Shown: positions 40,483 to 47,232 of the stretch, piece by piece | Numbering within the stretch: the first letter of the stretch is position 1 | Layout: the number at the start of each line of letters is the position of its first letter | DNA from: Halomonas sp. LR3S48 | GTDB lineage: Bacteria; Pseudomonadota; Gammaproteobacteria; Pseudomonadales; Halomonadaceae | DNA length: 64,000 nt | Assembly: GCF_025725665.1 (NCBI RefSeq) | Contig: NZ_CP107009.1 | Coordinates: 1,178,001-1,242,000, forward strand | Reading direction: 5' to 3' | Notes under the pieces: model-generated | Told to the model about the DNA's origin: nothing | The model's database searches: none | The model's input: the letters and a program-made list of their open reading frames with translations, nothing else | Made by a program: the position numbers and the translations under genes

Positions 40483-40725
40483 ATGCGAATGCTATCTATC
40501 GGACTGTTGACCGGCGTGCTGACCCTGGGACTCACCGGCTGCGGCACCACCACCGGCGAGCGAGCACTGAGTGGCGCCGGCCTGGGGGCGGCCGCCGGCG
40601 CCGGCACCGCGGCCATGACCGGCGGCAGCATGACCAAGGGGGCGGTTATCGGAGGCGGCCTGGGCGCTGCCGTCGGGGCGGCCACCAACCGCGACGACAT
40701 CGATCTGGGACGTCGGCGTCGCTGA
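40483..40725 (+). CDS. Glycine-zipper lipoprotein
   Basis: An 80-residue envelope lipoprotein. The lipobox LTGC places the lipid-modified Cys at 20. A Gly/Ala-rich zipper follows (about 30–66, repeated GAGLGAAAGAG and GAVIGGGLGAAVGA pattern), then a basic tail (LGRRRR). It resembles small outer-membrane 17-kDa-antigen/YMGG-type glycine-zipper proteins. GGGAGGGAAATG precedes the ATG. Its function is unknown, possibly envelope integrity. Confidence 0.8.
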   Translation: MRMLSIGLLTGVLTLGLTGCGTTTGERALSGAGLGAAAGAGTAAMTGGSMTKGAVIGGGLGAAVGAATNRDDIDLGRRRR

Positions 40726-40797
40726 TCCCCTTGAGATGATGCGGGCGTCCACGATGTCGATCAGCGCCCCCATCATCGAGCCTCAAGCGGCTCCCTG

Positions 40798-42516
40798 CTA
40801 ACGCCACTCCAGGTCGACCACGATCGGATCGTGATCCGAGGAGCGGAAAGGGTCGGGGCGGAAGTGGGGCGCTGCGTTGTCCGGCCCGTCGTAGCCGAGG
40901 AAAGCAGGCTCGTCGGCATTGATATGCCACGGGCGGACTTCTGCCACTGCCGTGGCCAGTTCGGGGCTGGCCAGGGCATGGTCCAAGTACCCCGACTCGC
41001 CGCGGAACACATAGCTATAGCGGCGCTCCGGTGGCAGCTCGCGGGCGATCAGATTGACCAGCCCTGCGTGAGTCAGGGTGCGGATCGGGTCCTCGGCGCC
41101 GTAGGCGTTGAGGTCGCCGATCAGCAGCAGGCGCTCGTGTCCCTCGGCAGCAGCGAGGCGGTCGAGGAAGCCGTTCATGGCCTGCGCCTGCTCCACCCGG
41201 CGCTGATTCCAGCAGCCCTGGCCGCGGTCGATATCGCCCCGGGGTGGGCAGCCGGTCTTGGACTTGAAGTGGGCGGTCACCACGCCGAAGGCAGGGCCGC
41301 CCTCCAGGCTGCGAAAGAAGGCTGCCAACGGCGGTCGGTGATGGGTGGAGTCGTCGTCGGAATAAAGCTCGCTCACGGCCTCTACCCGGTCCGGCCGGTA
41401 GATCAGGGCGAGCTTGATGGCATCAGAGCCGCGGTTGGCATTCCCACCGACCGCACGATAGCGGACCCCGGTTCGCTCGCTGAGCTGCTCGACCAGGTCG
41501 GCAAGGGCGCGCGGGTCGTTCTCGACCTCCACCAGGGCCAGAATGTCGGCCTGCAAGCCCTCGACGGCAGCGGCGAGCTTGGCCCGCTGGCGCTCCAGCT
41601 CGGTGGCGTTCGCGGCGCCGCGCTGGCCGAGGGTGAGGAAGTAATTCTCGACGTTGAAGGTTGCCACTCGCAGCCGCTTTCCCGGCTCCGGCAGCGGCTC
41701 CGGGCGCGGGTTGGCATCCTCGAAGTGTGGCTCGAGAATCGGGTGCAGGCGGTAGGCGTCGAAGGCGTGGGAAAGTATCCCGGTCAGCCCCTGGACGCTG
41801 CTGCCGACGCGGCGGCTGCTGTCCGCATCCAGGTAGGGGATGGGGCTCGGGAAGGCGCGGTAGCTGCCGTCGTCCAGCACAAGGATATCCCGCTGTTGGG
41901 TATCGCCGGGTGTATTCGTGGGGCGGAACAGGCGGGTGTCGGCCAGTCTCAGGGAGCCGTAACGGGCGAGCTCATAGTTGCCGGTAACAATCAGGGGCTG
42001 TGGGAACTCGAGCAGAAGACCCTCCAAGGTTTCCAGCTCTGATTCGCCCAGTGGCCACTCCACTGCCTTCGGCTCCAGCAGTCGGTCGCTGGCACAGGTC
42101 TCGATCCGCTCGACTCGCTGCAACTGGACCTGGCCACGGTATTCGCCGGTCCGGGCGTGGAGCTGCAGGTGCTGGCCGGGAGCGATGAGCTCCGCGTCGC
42201 TCGATGTTGCCGTAGGCATATAGACGAACAGGCCGACAGGACCATGCTCGGTCGCCTGCTGCAGATAGAAACCGTCCAGCCGGTCGCGGCCGAGGAACGC
42301 CCCGGTCACCACGCCATCGGCGATCACCTCCTGGCCGGAGGGCAGGGCCGTGCGCTCGCCAACGCCCTTGATAGCGTCGAAGTCGGCGTTGGACTCGGCG
42401 GGGCAGTTGGCCGCCGCGGAAGCTGCTATCGGCAGCAGGGCCAGCAGCAGGGTTACTAGACCTGCGCAGCGGGCCACGGTATGGCGGCGCTTCGCTCCGT
42501 GTTCAGTCACTTTCAT
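40798..42516 (-). CDS. Secreted endonuclease/exonuclease/phosphatase-family nuclease (ExeM/NucH-like)
   Basis: Extracellular or periplasmic DNase-type enzyme of 572 residues. The signal peptide ends near residue 33 (ASA/ANCPAES). An OB-like domain (about 50–170) precedes the EEP catalytic domain (about 245–570), with RVATFNVENYF, ILALVEVEND, VVTAHFKSKTGCP, LLIGDLNAYGAEDPI, YLDHALAS and the terminal SDHDPIVVDLEW. All metal and catalytic residues of the fold are present. It is shorter than ExeM types that carry a C-terminal anchor or lamin-tail domain. The ATG at 42516 overlaps the OmpA-like stop by 14 bases, so the genes are coupled. Confidence 0.9.
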   Translation of the reverse strand: MKVTEHGAKRRHTVARCAGLVTLLLALLPIAASAAANCPAESNADFDAIKGVGERTALPSGQEVIADGVVTGAFLGRDRLDGFYLQQATEHGPVGLFVYMPTATSSDAELIAPGQHLQLHARTGEYRGQVQLQRVERIETCASDRLLEPKAVEWPLGESELETLEGLLLEFPQPLIVTGNYELARYGSLRLADTRLFRPTNTPGDTQQRDILVLDDGSYRAFPSPIPYLDADSSRRVGSSVQGLTGILSHAFDAYRLHPILEPHFEDANPRPEPLPEPGKRLRVATFNVENYFLTLGQRGAANATELERQRAKLAAAVEGLQADILALVEVENDPRALADLVEQLSERTGVRYRAVGGNANRGSDAIKLALIYRPDRVEAVSELYSDDDSTHHRPPLAAFFRSLEGGPAFGVVTAHFKSKTGCPPRGDIDRGQGCWNQRRVEQAQAMNGFLDRLAAAEGHERLLLIGDLNAYGAEDPIRTLTHAGLVNLIARELPPERRYSYVFRGESGYLDHALASPELATAVAEVRPWHINADEPAFLGYDGPDNAAPHFRPDPFRSSDHDPIVVDLEWR

Positions 42517-43144
42517 CGATGACGAATTCAACCCGGCGATTCTGCTGGCGGCCTTCGGGATTGTCCGATCCGTCCGGATGGGTGTTGTCCGCCACAGGTC
42601 GTTCGAAGCCATGGCCTTCTGGCGTGAATTCGATATCGGAAAGCTGCTCGTTTTCGATAAGCCAGTTGATGGCCGCCTGGGCGCGACGCTCCGAAAGTTC
42701 GAGATTGTAGTTGGCTGAACCAATGCTGTCGGTATGACCTTCGACAAGCACGGCTTCAATATCGGACTCGCGAAGGAATGCCGCCAGTTCTTCCAATACC
42801 CGTGCTCCGTCGGGTTCAATTGCGTCGCTGTCGAAAGCGAAGAGTACATCTCCCAATATTGAGAGCCGAATCTCATCACCGACAACGGTTACTTCGATTG
42901 CTTCGCTGGTTTCGGAGAGAGTCATGGCCTGTTTGGCCAGTGGCGATATCGATGCGACAGTGCCAAGGGCAAGGCCCTCGATCGGGATCGCAGTCCGTTC
43001 GATCGGGATCACAATCCGTTCGATCGGGAGAATTACGGTGGATGAAAGATCGGGCACCCGCTCGTTATCTTCGACGGCAAACGCCGTGCCTGCAATAAGC
43101 GCTACGCACCCGCAGGTACTGGCCAATGCCAATCGATTATTCAT
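42503..43144 (-). CDS. OmpA-like peptidoglycan-associated protein
   Basis: An exported protein of 213 residues. A signal peptide (about 1–23) is followed by three seven-residue repeats (PIERIVI, PIERTAI, PIEGLAL) and a C-terminal OmpA/MotB domain (about 95–210). The domain carries ALVEGHTDSIGSANYNLELS and RRAQAAINWLIE, the peptidoglycan-binding core. It should tether to the cell wall. The start overlaps the stop of the preceding 158-residue gene (ATGAATAA) with little ribosome site of its own, indicating coupled translation in a three-gene operon. Confidence 0.88.
   Translation of the reverse strand: MNNRLALASTCGCVALIAGTAFAVEDNERVPDLSSTVILPIERIVIPIERTAIPIEGLALGTVASISPLAKQAMTLSETSEAIEVTVVGDEIRLSILGDVLFAFDSDAIEPDGARVLEELAAFLRESDIEAVLVEGHTDSIGSANYNLELSERRAQAAINWLIENEQLSDIEFTPEGHGFERPVADNTHPDGSDNPEGRQQNRRVEFVIDESD
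42973..43035 (-). repeat. Three 21-bp repeats encoding PIER-type heptads
   Basis: Near-identical 21-base units in the OmpA-like gene share a TTCGATCGGGAT-type core and encode PIERIVI, PIERTAI and PIEGLAL. The boundaries are approximate. Confidence 0.7.
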
Positions 43145-43613
43145 CGCTGATCGGCACGTTGTCGAAGAGCATTCCGCCGGGGAGTGCGAGCGAAAAGCTT
43201 GTTATCTCTTCTTCGGGAGCGGGAAACTTGCCCCACCAAGCCCCGCGAACGGTATCGCCCTCGCGCGTAATCGTCAGTGATGGGACGGTCAGGGGTGTGC
43301 CTTCGGTGTCGGCCAGCAGCAGATGCCGGTTCTCGCCCGCGATGACATAGAAATCCTGACGGTAAGAGGCTCCACCGATCGAACTATAGAGCGTCTCCCG
43401 CTCTGTGCGGCTGGAGCTGGCGGCGCCTTCCGGTGCGGCAAAGCCAACTCTGACGGTAAGAACACCGTCGGAACGGCTGGCCTGTGTCACCTGGCCGACG
43501 GCCAGGCCGCTGCTGAGTTCGGCTTCCGCCAGCGGTTCCTCGGCCAGGGCAGGTGCTGTGATGACGAGGGCAAGCAGAGCGATTCCAGTACAGATGGATT
43601 GTTTGATCTTCAT
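43137..43613 (-). CDS. Exported protein of unknown function, first gene of the OmpA–nuclease operon
   Basis: Not recognised. A 158-residue product with signal peptide (ITAPALA/EEP), then a compact, mainly beta-looking domain (LTVRVGFAAPEG, DFYVIAGENRHLLLADTEG, FSLALPGGMLFDNVPI). The ATG at 43613 follows AAGGGACG. Its stop overlaps the OmpA-like start, and that gene overlaps the nuclease, so the three are made together. A periplasmic or surface partner role is inferred. Confidence 0.75.
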   Translation of the reverse strand: MKIKQSICTGIALLALVITAPALAEEPLAEAELSSGLAVGQVTQASRSDGVLTVRVGFAAPEGAASSSRTERETLYSSIGGASYRQDFYVIAGENRHLLLADTEGTPLTVPSLTITREGDTVRGAWWGKFPAPEEEITSFSLALPGGMLFDNVPISDE

Positions 43614-43762
43614 TGGACGTCCCTTTTCTGCCCACGCGAGGTGGCTACATCCCTTTATGTTCACCACCGGGGGGAATGTTCCAGAGAGTGGAGTAGTAAC
43701 TTTAGCATTCTTGCACATGGCTGCCAGCGCTTCCAACGAGGGGCCTATCGAGGGTTGCTGGT

Positions 43763-44098
43763 TCACCCGGCCAGCATCACCACTACCCCAAAGGCCGCCA
43801 CGCCGGCCGCCACCGGCCAGCCCAGGGTGCGCTTGTACCACCACACGGCCAGGGTCACGAGCACGCCGATGACGGTGGCCAGCCAGGAGCTGACGCTGGG
43901 TGTTACCGGCAACAGCGATACCCCGAACACGGCAGCGATCATCACCGGGCCGAGCAGGCTCAGCCACTGGGGCATCGCTTCCAGGCTGCCGTCGCCTTGG
44001 CGCTCAAGGCGGCGCTGCATCCAGAGCAGCGGCAGCACGCGTATCAGCAGGGTGCCCAGCGCCGAAGCAAGGACGGCGATCCAGAGGGCGCTACTCAT
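43763..44098 (-). CDS. azlD: AzlD-type branched-chain amino acid exporter subunit
   Basis: Small membrane subunit of 111 residues with about four helices (ALWIAVLASALGTLLIRVLP, then two in the middle and one C-terminal). It pairs with the large subunit AzlC to export branched-chain amino acids. Its ATG lies after AAGGAGAA and overlaps the azlC stop by eight bases. It is the last gene of xre–azlC–azlD. Confidence 0.9.
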   Translation of the reverse strand: MSSALWIAVLASALGTLLIRVLPLLWMQRRLERQGDGSLEAMPQWLSLLGPVMIAAVFGVSLLPVTPSVSSWLATVIGVLVTLAVWWYKRTLGWPVAAGVAAFGVVVMLAG

Positions 44099-44837
44099 GA
44101 CGTTCTCCTTGCGCATGTTCTCTCTTATGGGAGTGGTCGAACTTGACGGCCTGGAAGCACAGGGCGCCACAGGCGGCGGCAAGGGGAATCGCCAGATTGG
44201 TCAGCCCCAGGATCGTCAGCAGCAGAGCGCTGAGGATGGTCAGACCCAGGGCCAGACTCCAGCGCCGCGAGGTGAAGCGGGGCGCTATCAGCACCAGGAA
44301 GAGAGCAGGCAGGGCGAAGGGCAGGATTTCACCCATCAGGGCCCAGCGGGCGATCAGCTCACCGCCGGCCACGGCGCCCAGTGCGGTGCCACCGATCCAG
44401 CTCAGCCAGGCCAGCAGGGCCGCGCCGGTGAACCAGCCAAGGCGCTGAGAGGCCGGTAGCTGGGGCAGGCGCGCATGGGCCACGGCGAAGATCTGGTCGG
44501 TGAGGCCGTGCATCAGCCAAGGCCAGAGGCGGCTGGAAGTCAGCCAGGGGGCCAGGTTGGGGGCGTAGACCACATGGCGCAGATTGATCAGCAGCGTCAT
44601 GGCCACCACCAGCCAGAGCGGTGCTCCGGCGGCCACCATGCCGACGAACAAAAACTGGGAGGCGCCGGCATAGATCAGCGTCGAGATGAGCACGGCCTCC
44701 CAGGTACTGAAGCCGGCCTGGGTGGCGATCAGTCCGAAGGAGATGGCTACCGGCACATAGCCGCCGAGCAGCGGGATGGCCTCGCTCATGCCGGTCAACC
44801 AGGCGCGGGAGGACGATGTGGTGGCTTGCAGGCTCAT
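44091..44837 (-). CDS. azlC: AzlC-type branched-chain amino acid exporter subunit
   Basis: Large membrane subunit of 248 residues. Family phrases are IPLLGGYVPVAISFGLIATQ, TLIYAGASQFLFVGM and the LRHVVYAPNLAPWL loop. With AzlD it exports leucine, isoleucine, valine or analogues. The start overlaps the regulator's stop (ATGA), so regulator and exporter are translationally coupled. It is the likely functional target of the Xre-cupin protein. Confidence 0.93.
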   Translation of the reverse strand: MSLQATTSSSRAWLTGMSEAIPLLGGYVPVAISFGLIATQAGFSTWEAVLISTLIYAGASQFLFVGMVAAGAPLWLVVAMTLLINLRHVVYAPNLAPWLTSSRLWPWLMHGLTDQIFAVAHARLPQLPASQRLGWFTGAALLAWLSWIGGTALGAVAGGELIARWALMGEILPFALPALFLVLIAPRFTSRRWSLALGLTILSALLLTILGLTNLAIPLAAACGALCFQAVKFDHSHKREHAQGERHE

Positions 44838-45361
44838 GAGGTGGGTTCCTCGTGATAGACGACGCTGAGCAGCAGCGTGGCCCAGGTGTCCTCGGTGCGG
44901 TAGAGGTGGGGGCGGTCGGCTGCGAAGGTCAAGGTGTCGCCGGCCGACAGGGTTCGGGTGTCGCCTTCCGGGCCGGCCTCCAGCGTGCCGCTGATCAGAA
45001 TGAGCGATTCACGAGCGCCGGGGGTGTGGGGTTCGGCAAGACGCAAGGTATGCGGCGCGCAGCGCATCCAGTAGGCGTCGACCTGAGGTCGCTCCTTGCC
45101 CTGGTCGAGCAGGCGTACTTCCACGCCATCCTCGCCCAGGGGCACGGCGATAGGCGCCACGAGGGTGCCGAAGGGCACCTTCAGCTGTACCGCCAGGCGC
45201 CAGATGGTATCCAGGGTGGGGTTGCCGTTGCCCTGCTCCAGGCGCGACAGGTTCGACTTGGCGATGCCGGCGGCGGCGGCCAGCTGCGATAGCGACAAGC
45301 CCTGTGCCTGGCGCAGGCCCTGCAGGTGCTGGCCCAAGGTGCCGAGTGAAAGCTTGTCCAC
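44834..45361 (-). CDS. Xre-family regulator with cupin domain
   Basis: DNA-binding regulator of 175 residues. A helix-turn-helix (LRQAQGLSLSQLAAAAGIAK, about 15–60) is joined to a C-terminal cupin sensor (about 100–170). I place the start at GTG 45361. The frame is open to 45424, but that codon lies inside a consensus -35 box (TTGACA) of the promoter serving this gene, so it would not be in the mRNA. A long palindrome covers the -10 region. It is the first gene of xre–azlC–azlD and probably represses itself and the exporter. Confidence 0.88.
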   Translation of the reverse strand: MDKLSLGTLGQHLQGLRQAQGLSLSQLAAAAGIAKSNLSRLEQGNGNPTLDTIWRLAVQLKVPFGTLVAPIAVPLGEDGVEVRLLDQGKERPQVDAYWMRCAPHTLRLAEPHTPGARESLILISGTLEAGPEGDTRTLSAGDTLTFAADRPHLYRTEDTWATLLLSVVYHEEPTS

Positions 45362-45379
45362 GGTAGGGAGTCTCGCGTT

Positions 45380-45411
45380 GTTCCTTTTAATGAACGTTCT
45401 ATAAAAGGAAC
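45380..45411 (-). promoter_or_regulatory. 32-bp palindromic operator over the xre-azlCD promoter
   Basis: The two 16-base halves match at 14 positions. The outer arms are GTTCCTTTTA and TAAAAGGAAC, and the centre is GAACGTTC. It overlaps the -10 box, so binding should block transcription. The natural ligand is the adjacent Xre-cupin protein (inferred). Confidence 0.7.
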
Positions 45412-45424
45412 AGAGTTTTGTCAA
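45398..45424 (-). promoter_or_regulatory. Promoter of the xre-azlCD operon
   Basis: On the minus strand, TTGACA (45424–45419) and TATAGA (45403–45398) are separated by 15 bases. The consensus -35 and short spacing suit a tightly regulated promoter. Transcription would begin about 30 bases before the GTG start. Confidence 0.65.
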
Positions 45425-45482
45425 CTGCTGTCAACTCCCTTGTCGTGCTAGCAGCGCCAGAGCGCTGCGAATCGGGAAGGGC

Positions 45483-46385
45483 CTAGCCGGGGTTGAGTAT
45501 CGGCGATGCCCTCAAACGCTTCGCTGCCAGGTCGAGGAAGGTACGTATCTTGGCGACGGCGCCACGGCCTTCGCTGTGCACCAAGTGGATGGGTAATGGA
45601 GGTGGTTCGTAAGCTTCCAGCACGGCCTCTAGCCGTCCTGCCTCGAGATCCGCCCCGACCTGGTAGGAAAGGACCCGGGTGATTCCCCAACCGTTGCGTA
45701 CGGCCTCGATACAGGCCGCGATACTGCTGACCGTCGCTCGCGGGTGAATACGCACCACCTGGTCGTAGTCGCGACCGAAGCGCCACTCCTTGTTGGCGCT
45801 CAGTGTCGTGGTGGCGAGAATGCGATGTGCCGCCAGGTCTTCCAGGCTGGTTGGCGTGCTGTGCCTGGCGAGGTAGTCGGGCGCGGCGCAGACCACCCGG
45901 CGCACGCTTCCCACCCTGATGGCGGAAAGGCCGGAGGAGGGCAGCGAGCCGATACGCACTGCGATGTCGAAGCCCTCTTCGATGATGTTGACCACGCGAT
46001 CCACCATCACGATTTCCGCGCGCATTTCCGGGTAGGTGTCGAGGTATTCCAGCAGGATCGGCATGACGTGGATGCGGCCGAACTCATTGGGGCAGTTGAT
46101 ACGCAATAGCCCGGTGGGGCTAGCCGCCGCGCCGCTGACAGCATCGTCGGCCGCCTGCAGTTCCTGGAGAATGCGCCGCGCGTCTTCCAGGTAGCGCTCC
46201 CCGATCTCTGTCAGGCGAACCCGCCTTGTGGTACGCGTGAAGAGGCGCACCCCGAGACGGGCTTCCAGCGCATTGATTCCACGGGTGACTGACGGCGCGC
46301 TCATGCCGATGGCTCGCCCGCCGGCGGCAAAGTTGCCGGCATCGGCCACGGCGACGAAGACTTGCAGGGTCTGGAGACGGTCCAT
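45483..46385 (-). CDS. LysR-family regulator, divergent from GST
   Basis: Transcription regulator of 300 residues. The helix-turn-helix (NFAAGGRAIGMSAPSVTRGI) lies at about 17–36, with the FTRTTRRVRLTEIGERYLEDA wing region. The effector domain (about 90–295) is typical of the CrgA-like branch. GGGAG precedes the ATG. It is divergent from the glutathione S-transferase gene across about 160 bases that contain a CAATT-N12-AATTG inverted repeat, so control of that locus is inferred. Confidence 0.9.
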   Translation of the reverse strand: MDRLQTLQVFVAVADAGNFAAGGRAIGMSAPSVTRGINALEARLGVRLFTRTTRRVRLTEIGERYLEDARRILQELQAADDAVSGAAASPTGLLRINCPNEFGRIHVMPILLEYLDTYPEMRAEIVMVDRVVNIIEEGFDIAVRIGSLPSSGLSAIRVGSVRRVVCAAPDYLARHSTPTSLEDLAAHRILATTTLSANKEWRFGRDYDQVVRIHPRATVSSIAACIEAVRNGWGITRVLSYQVGADLEAGRLEAVLEAYEPPPLPIHLVHSEGRGAVAKIRTFLDLAAKRLRASPILNPG

Positions 46386-46417
46386 GAGCTGGCTCCCGGA
46401 TGGGCGCTGATTGCTGT

Positions 46418-46439
46418 CAATTAATGAAATAATGAATTG
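46418..46439. promoter_or_regulatory. Inverted repeat between LysR and GST genes
   Basis: CAATT and AATTG are separated by 12 bases within an AT-rich stretch of the divergent promoter region. It is a candidate LysR operator by position and symmetry. Confidence 0.35.
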
Positions 46440-46543
46440 CTTATCGTGAGGATTCTAGTGGTAAGGCGCAAAGATTAGTCTGGTGACGTTCCGCCGTCGT
46501 GACCCTTCACGGCGTGTCATGCAACCAGCAGGAGTCTTTTGCC

Positions 46544-47203
46544 ATGCCGACGCCCACTATCGTGAATCCGAACTTTCCGCGTGACGCCGCGCCGATCCGC
46601 CTGTTTCGCAACCCCAAGTCCGGCCACTGCCACCGCGTCGAGCTGATGCTCGCGCTGCTTGAACTGCCCTATGAGACGGTCGATCTCGATATGGCCAACG
46701 GCGCGCACAAGTCGGCCGAGTTTCTCAAGATCAGCCCGTTCGGCCAGGTGCCCGCAATCGAAGACAACGGCGAGTTCCTCAGCGATTCCAACGCCATCCT
46801 GGTTTACCTGGCTCGGCGCTATGACGCGCACGACCGCTGGCTGCCCACGGCGCCGATTGCTGCCGCACAAGTACAGCGCTGGCTGTCCGTCGCTGCCGGG
46901 GAGATTGCCGCGGGCCCCTGCGCCGCGCGGCTGGTGACGCTCTTCAACGCGCCACTGGATCACGAGCAGACGATTGCCCGCGCGCATTCGCTCTTCTCGG
47001 TTTTGGAAAAACATCTCGGCGGGCAAGAGTATCTGGCGGGTAGCGCGATCACCCTGGCGGACGTGGCGGGCTACAGCTATATCGCCCACGCCCCGGAGGG
47101 TGGAGTCAGCCTGAAGGAGTATCCGGCCATTCTCGCCTGGCTCGAGCGCATCGAGGCGCAGCCCGGTTTCGTCGGCATGGTGCGCAGCCCGGCACTGGCC
47201 TGA
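46544..47203 (+). CDS. Glutathione S-transferase family protein
   Basis: Cytoplasmic GST-fold enzyme of 219 residues. The N-terminal thioredoxin-like domain (about 15–95) includes FRNPKSGHCHRVELMLALL and the glutathione-site block FGQVPAIEDNGEFLSDSNAI. The C-terminal helical domain has LAGSAITLADVAGY. AGGAG lies before the ATG at 46544. A redox-fusion enzyme gene follows after 29 bases. The two are probably co-transcribed in detoxification of an electrophile or reactive species. Confidence 0.9.
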   Translation: MPTPTIVNPNFPRDAAPIRLFRNPKSGHCHRVELMLALLELPYETVDLDMANGAHKSAEFLKISPFGQVPAIEDNGEFLSDSNAILVYLARRYDAHDRWLPTAPIAAAQVQRWLSVAAGEIAAGPCAARLVTLFNAPLDHEQTIARAHSLFSVLEKHLGGQEYLAGSAITLADVAGYSYIAHAPEGGVSLKEYPAILAWLERIEAQPGFVGMVRSPALA

Positions 47204-47232
47204 TCGAACGGCGGCGACAGGAGGCGAATCCC

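Noticed and set aside
42517..42885. N-terminal extension of the nuclease frame
   Set aside because: It overlaps the OmpA-like gene in another register. The ATG at 42516 is followed directly by a signal peptide.
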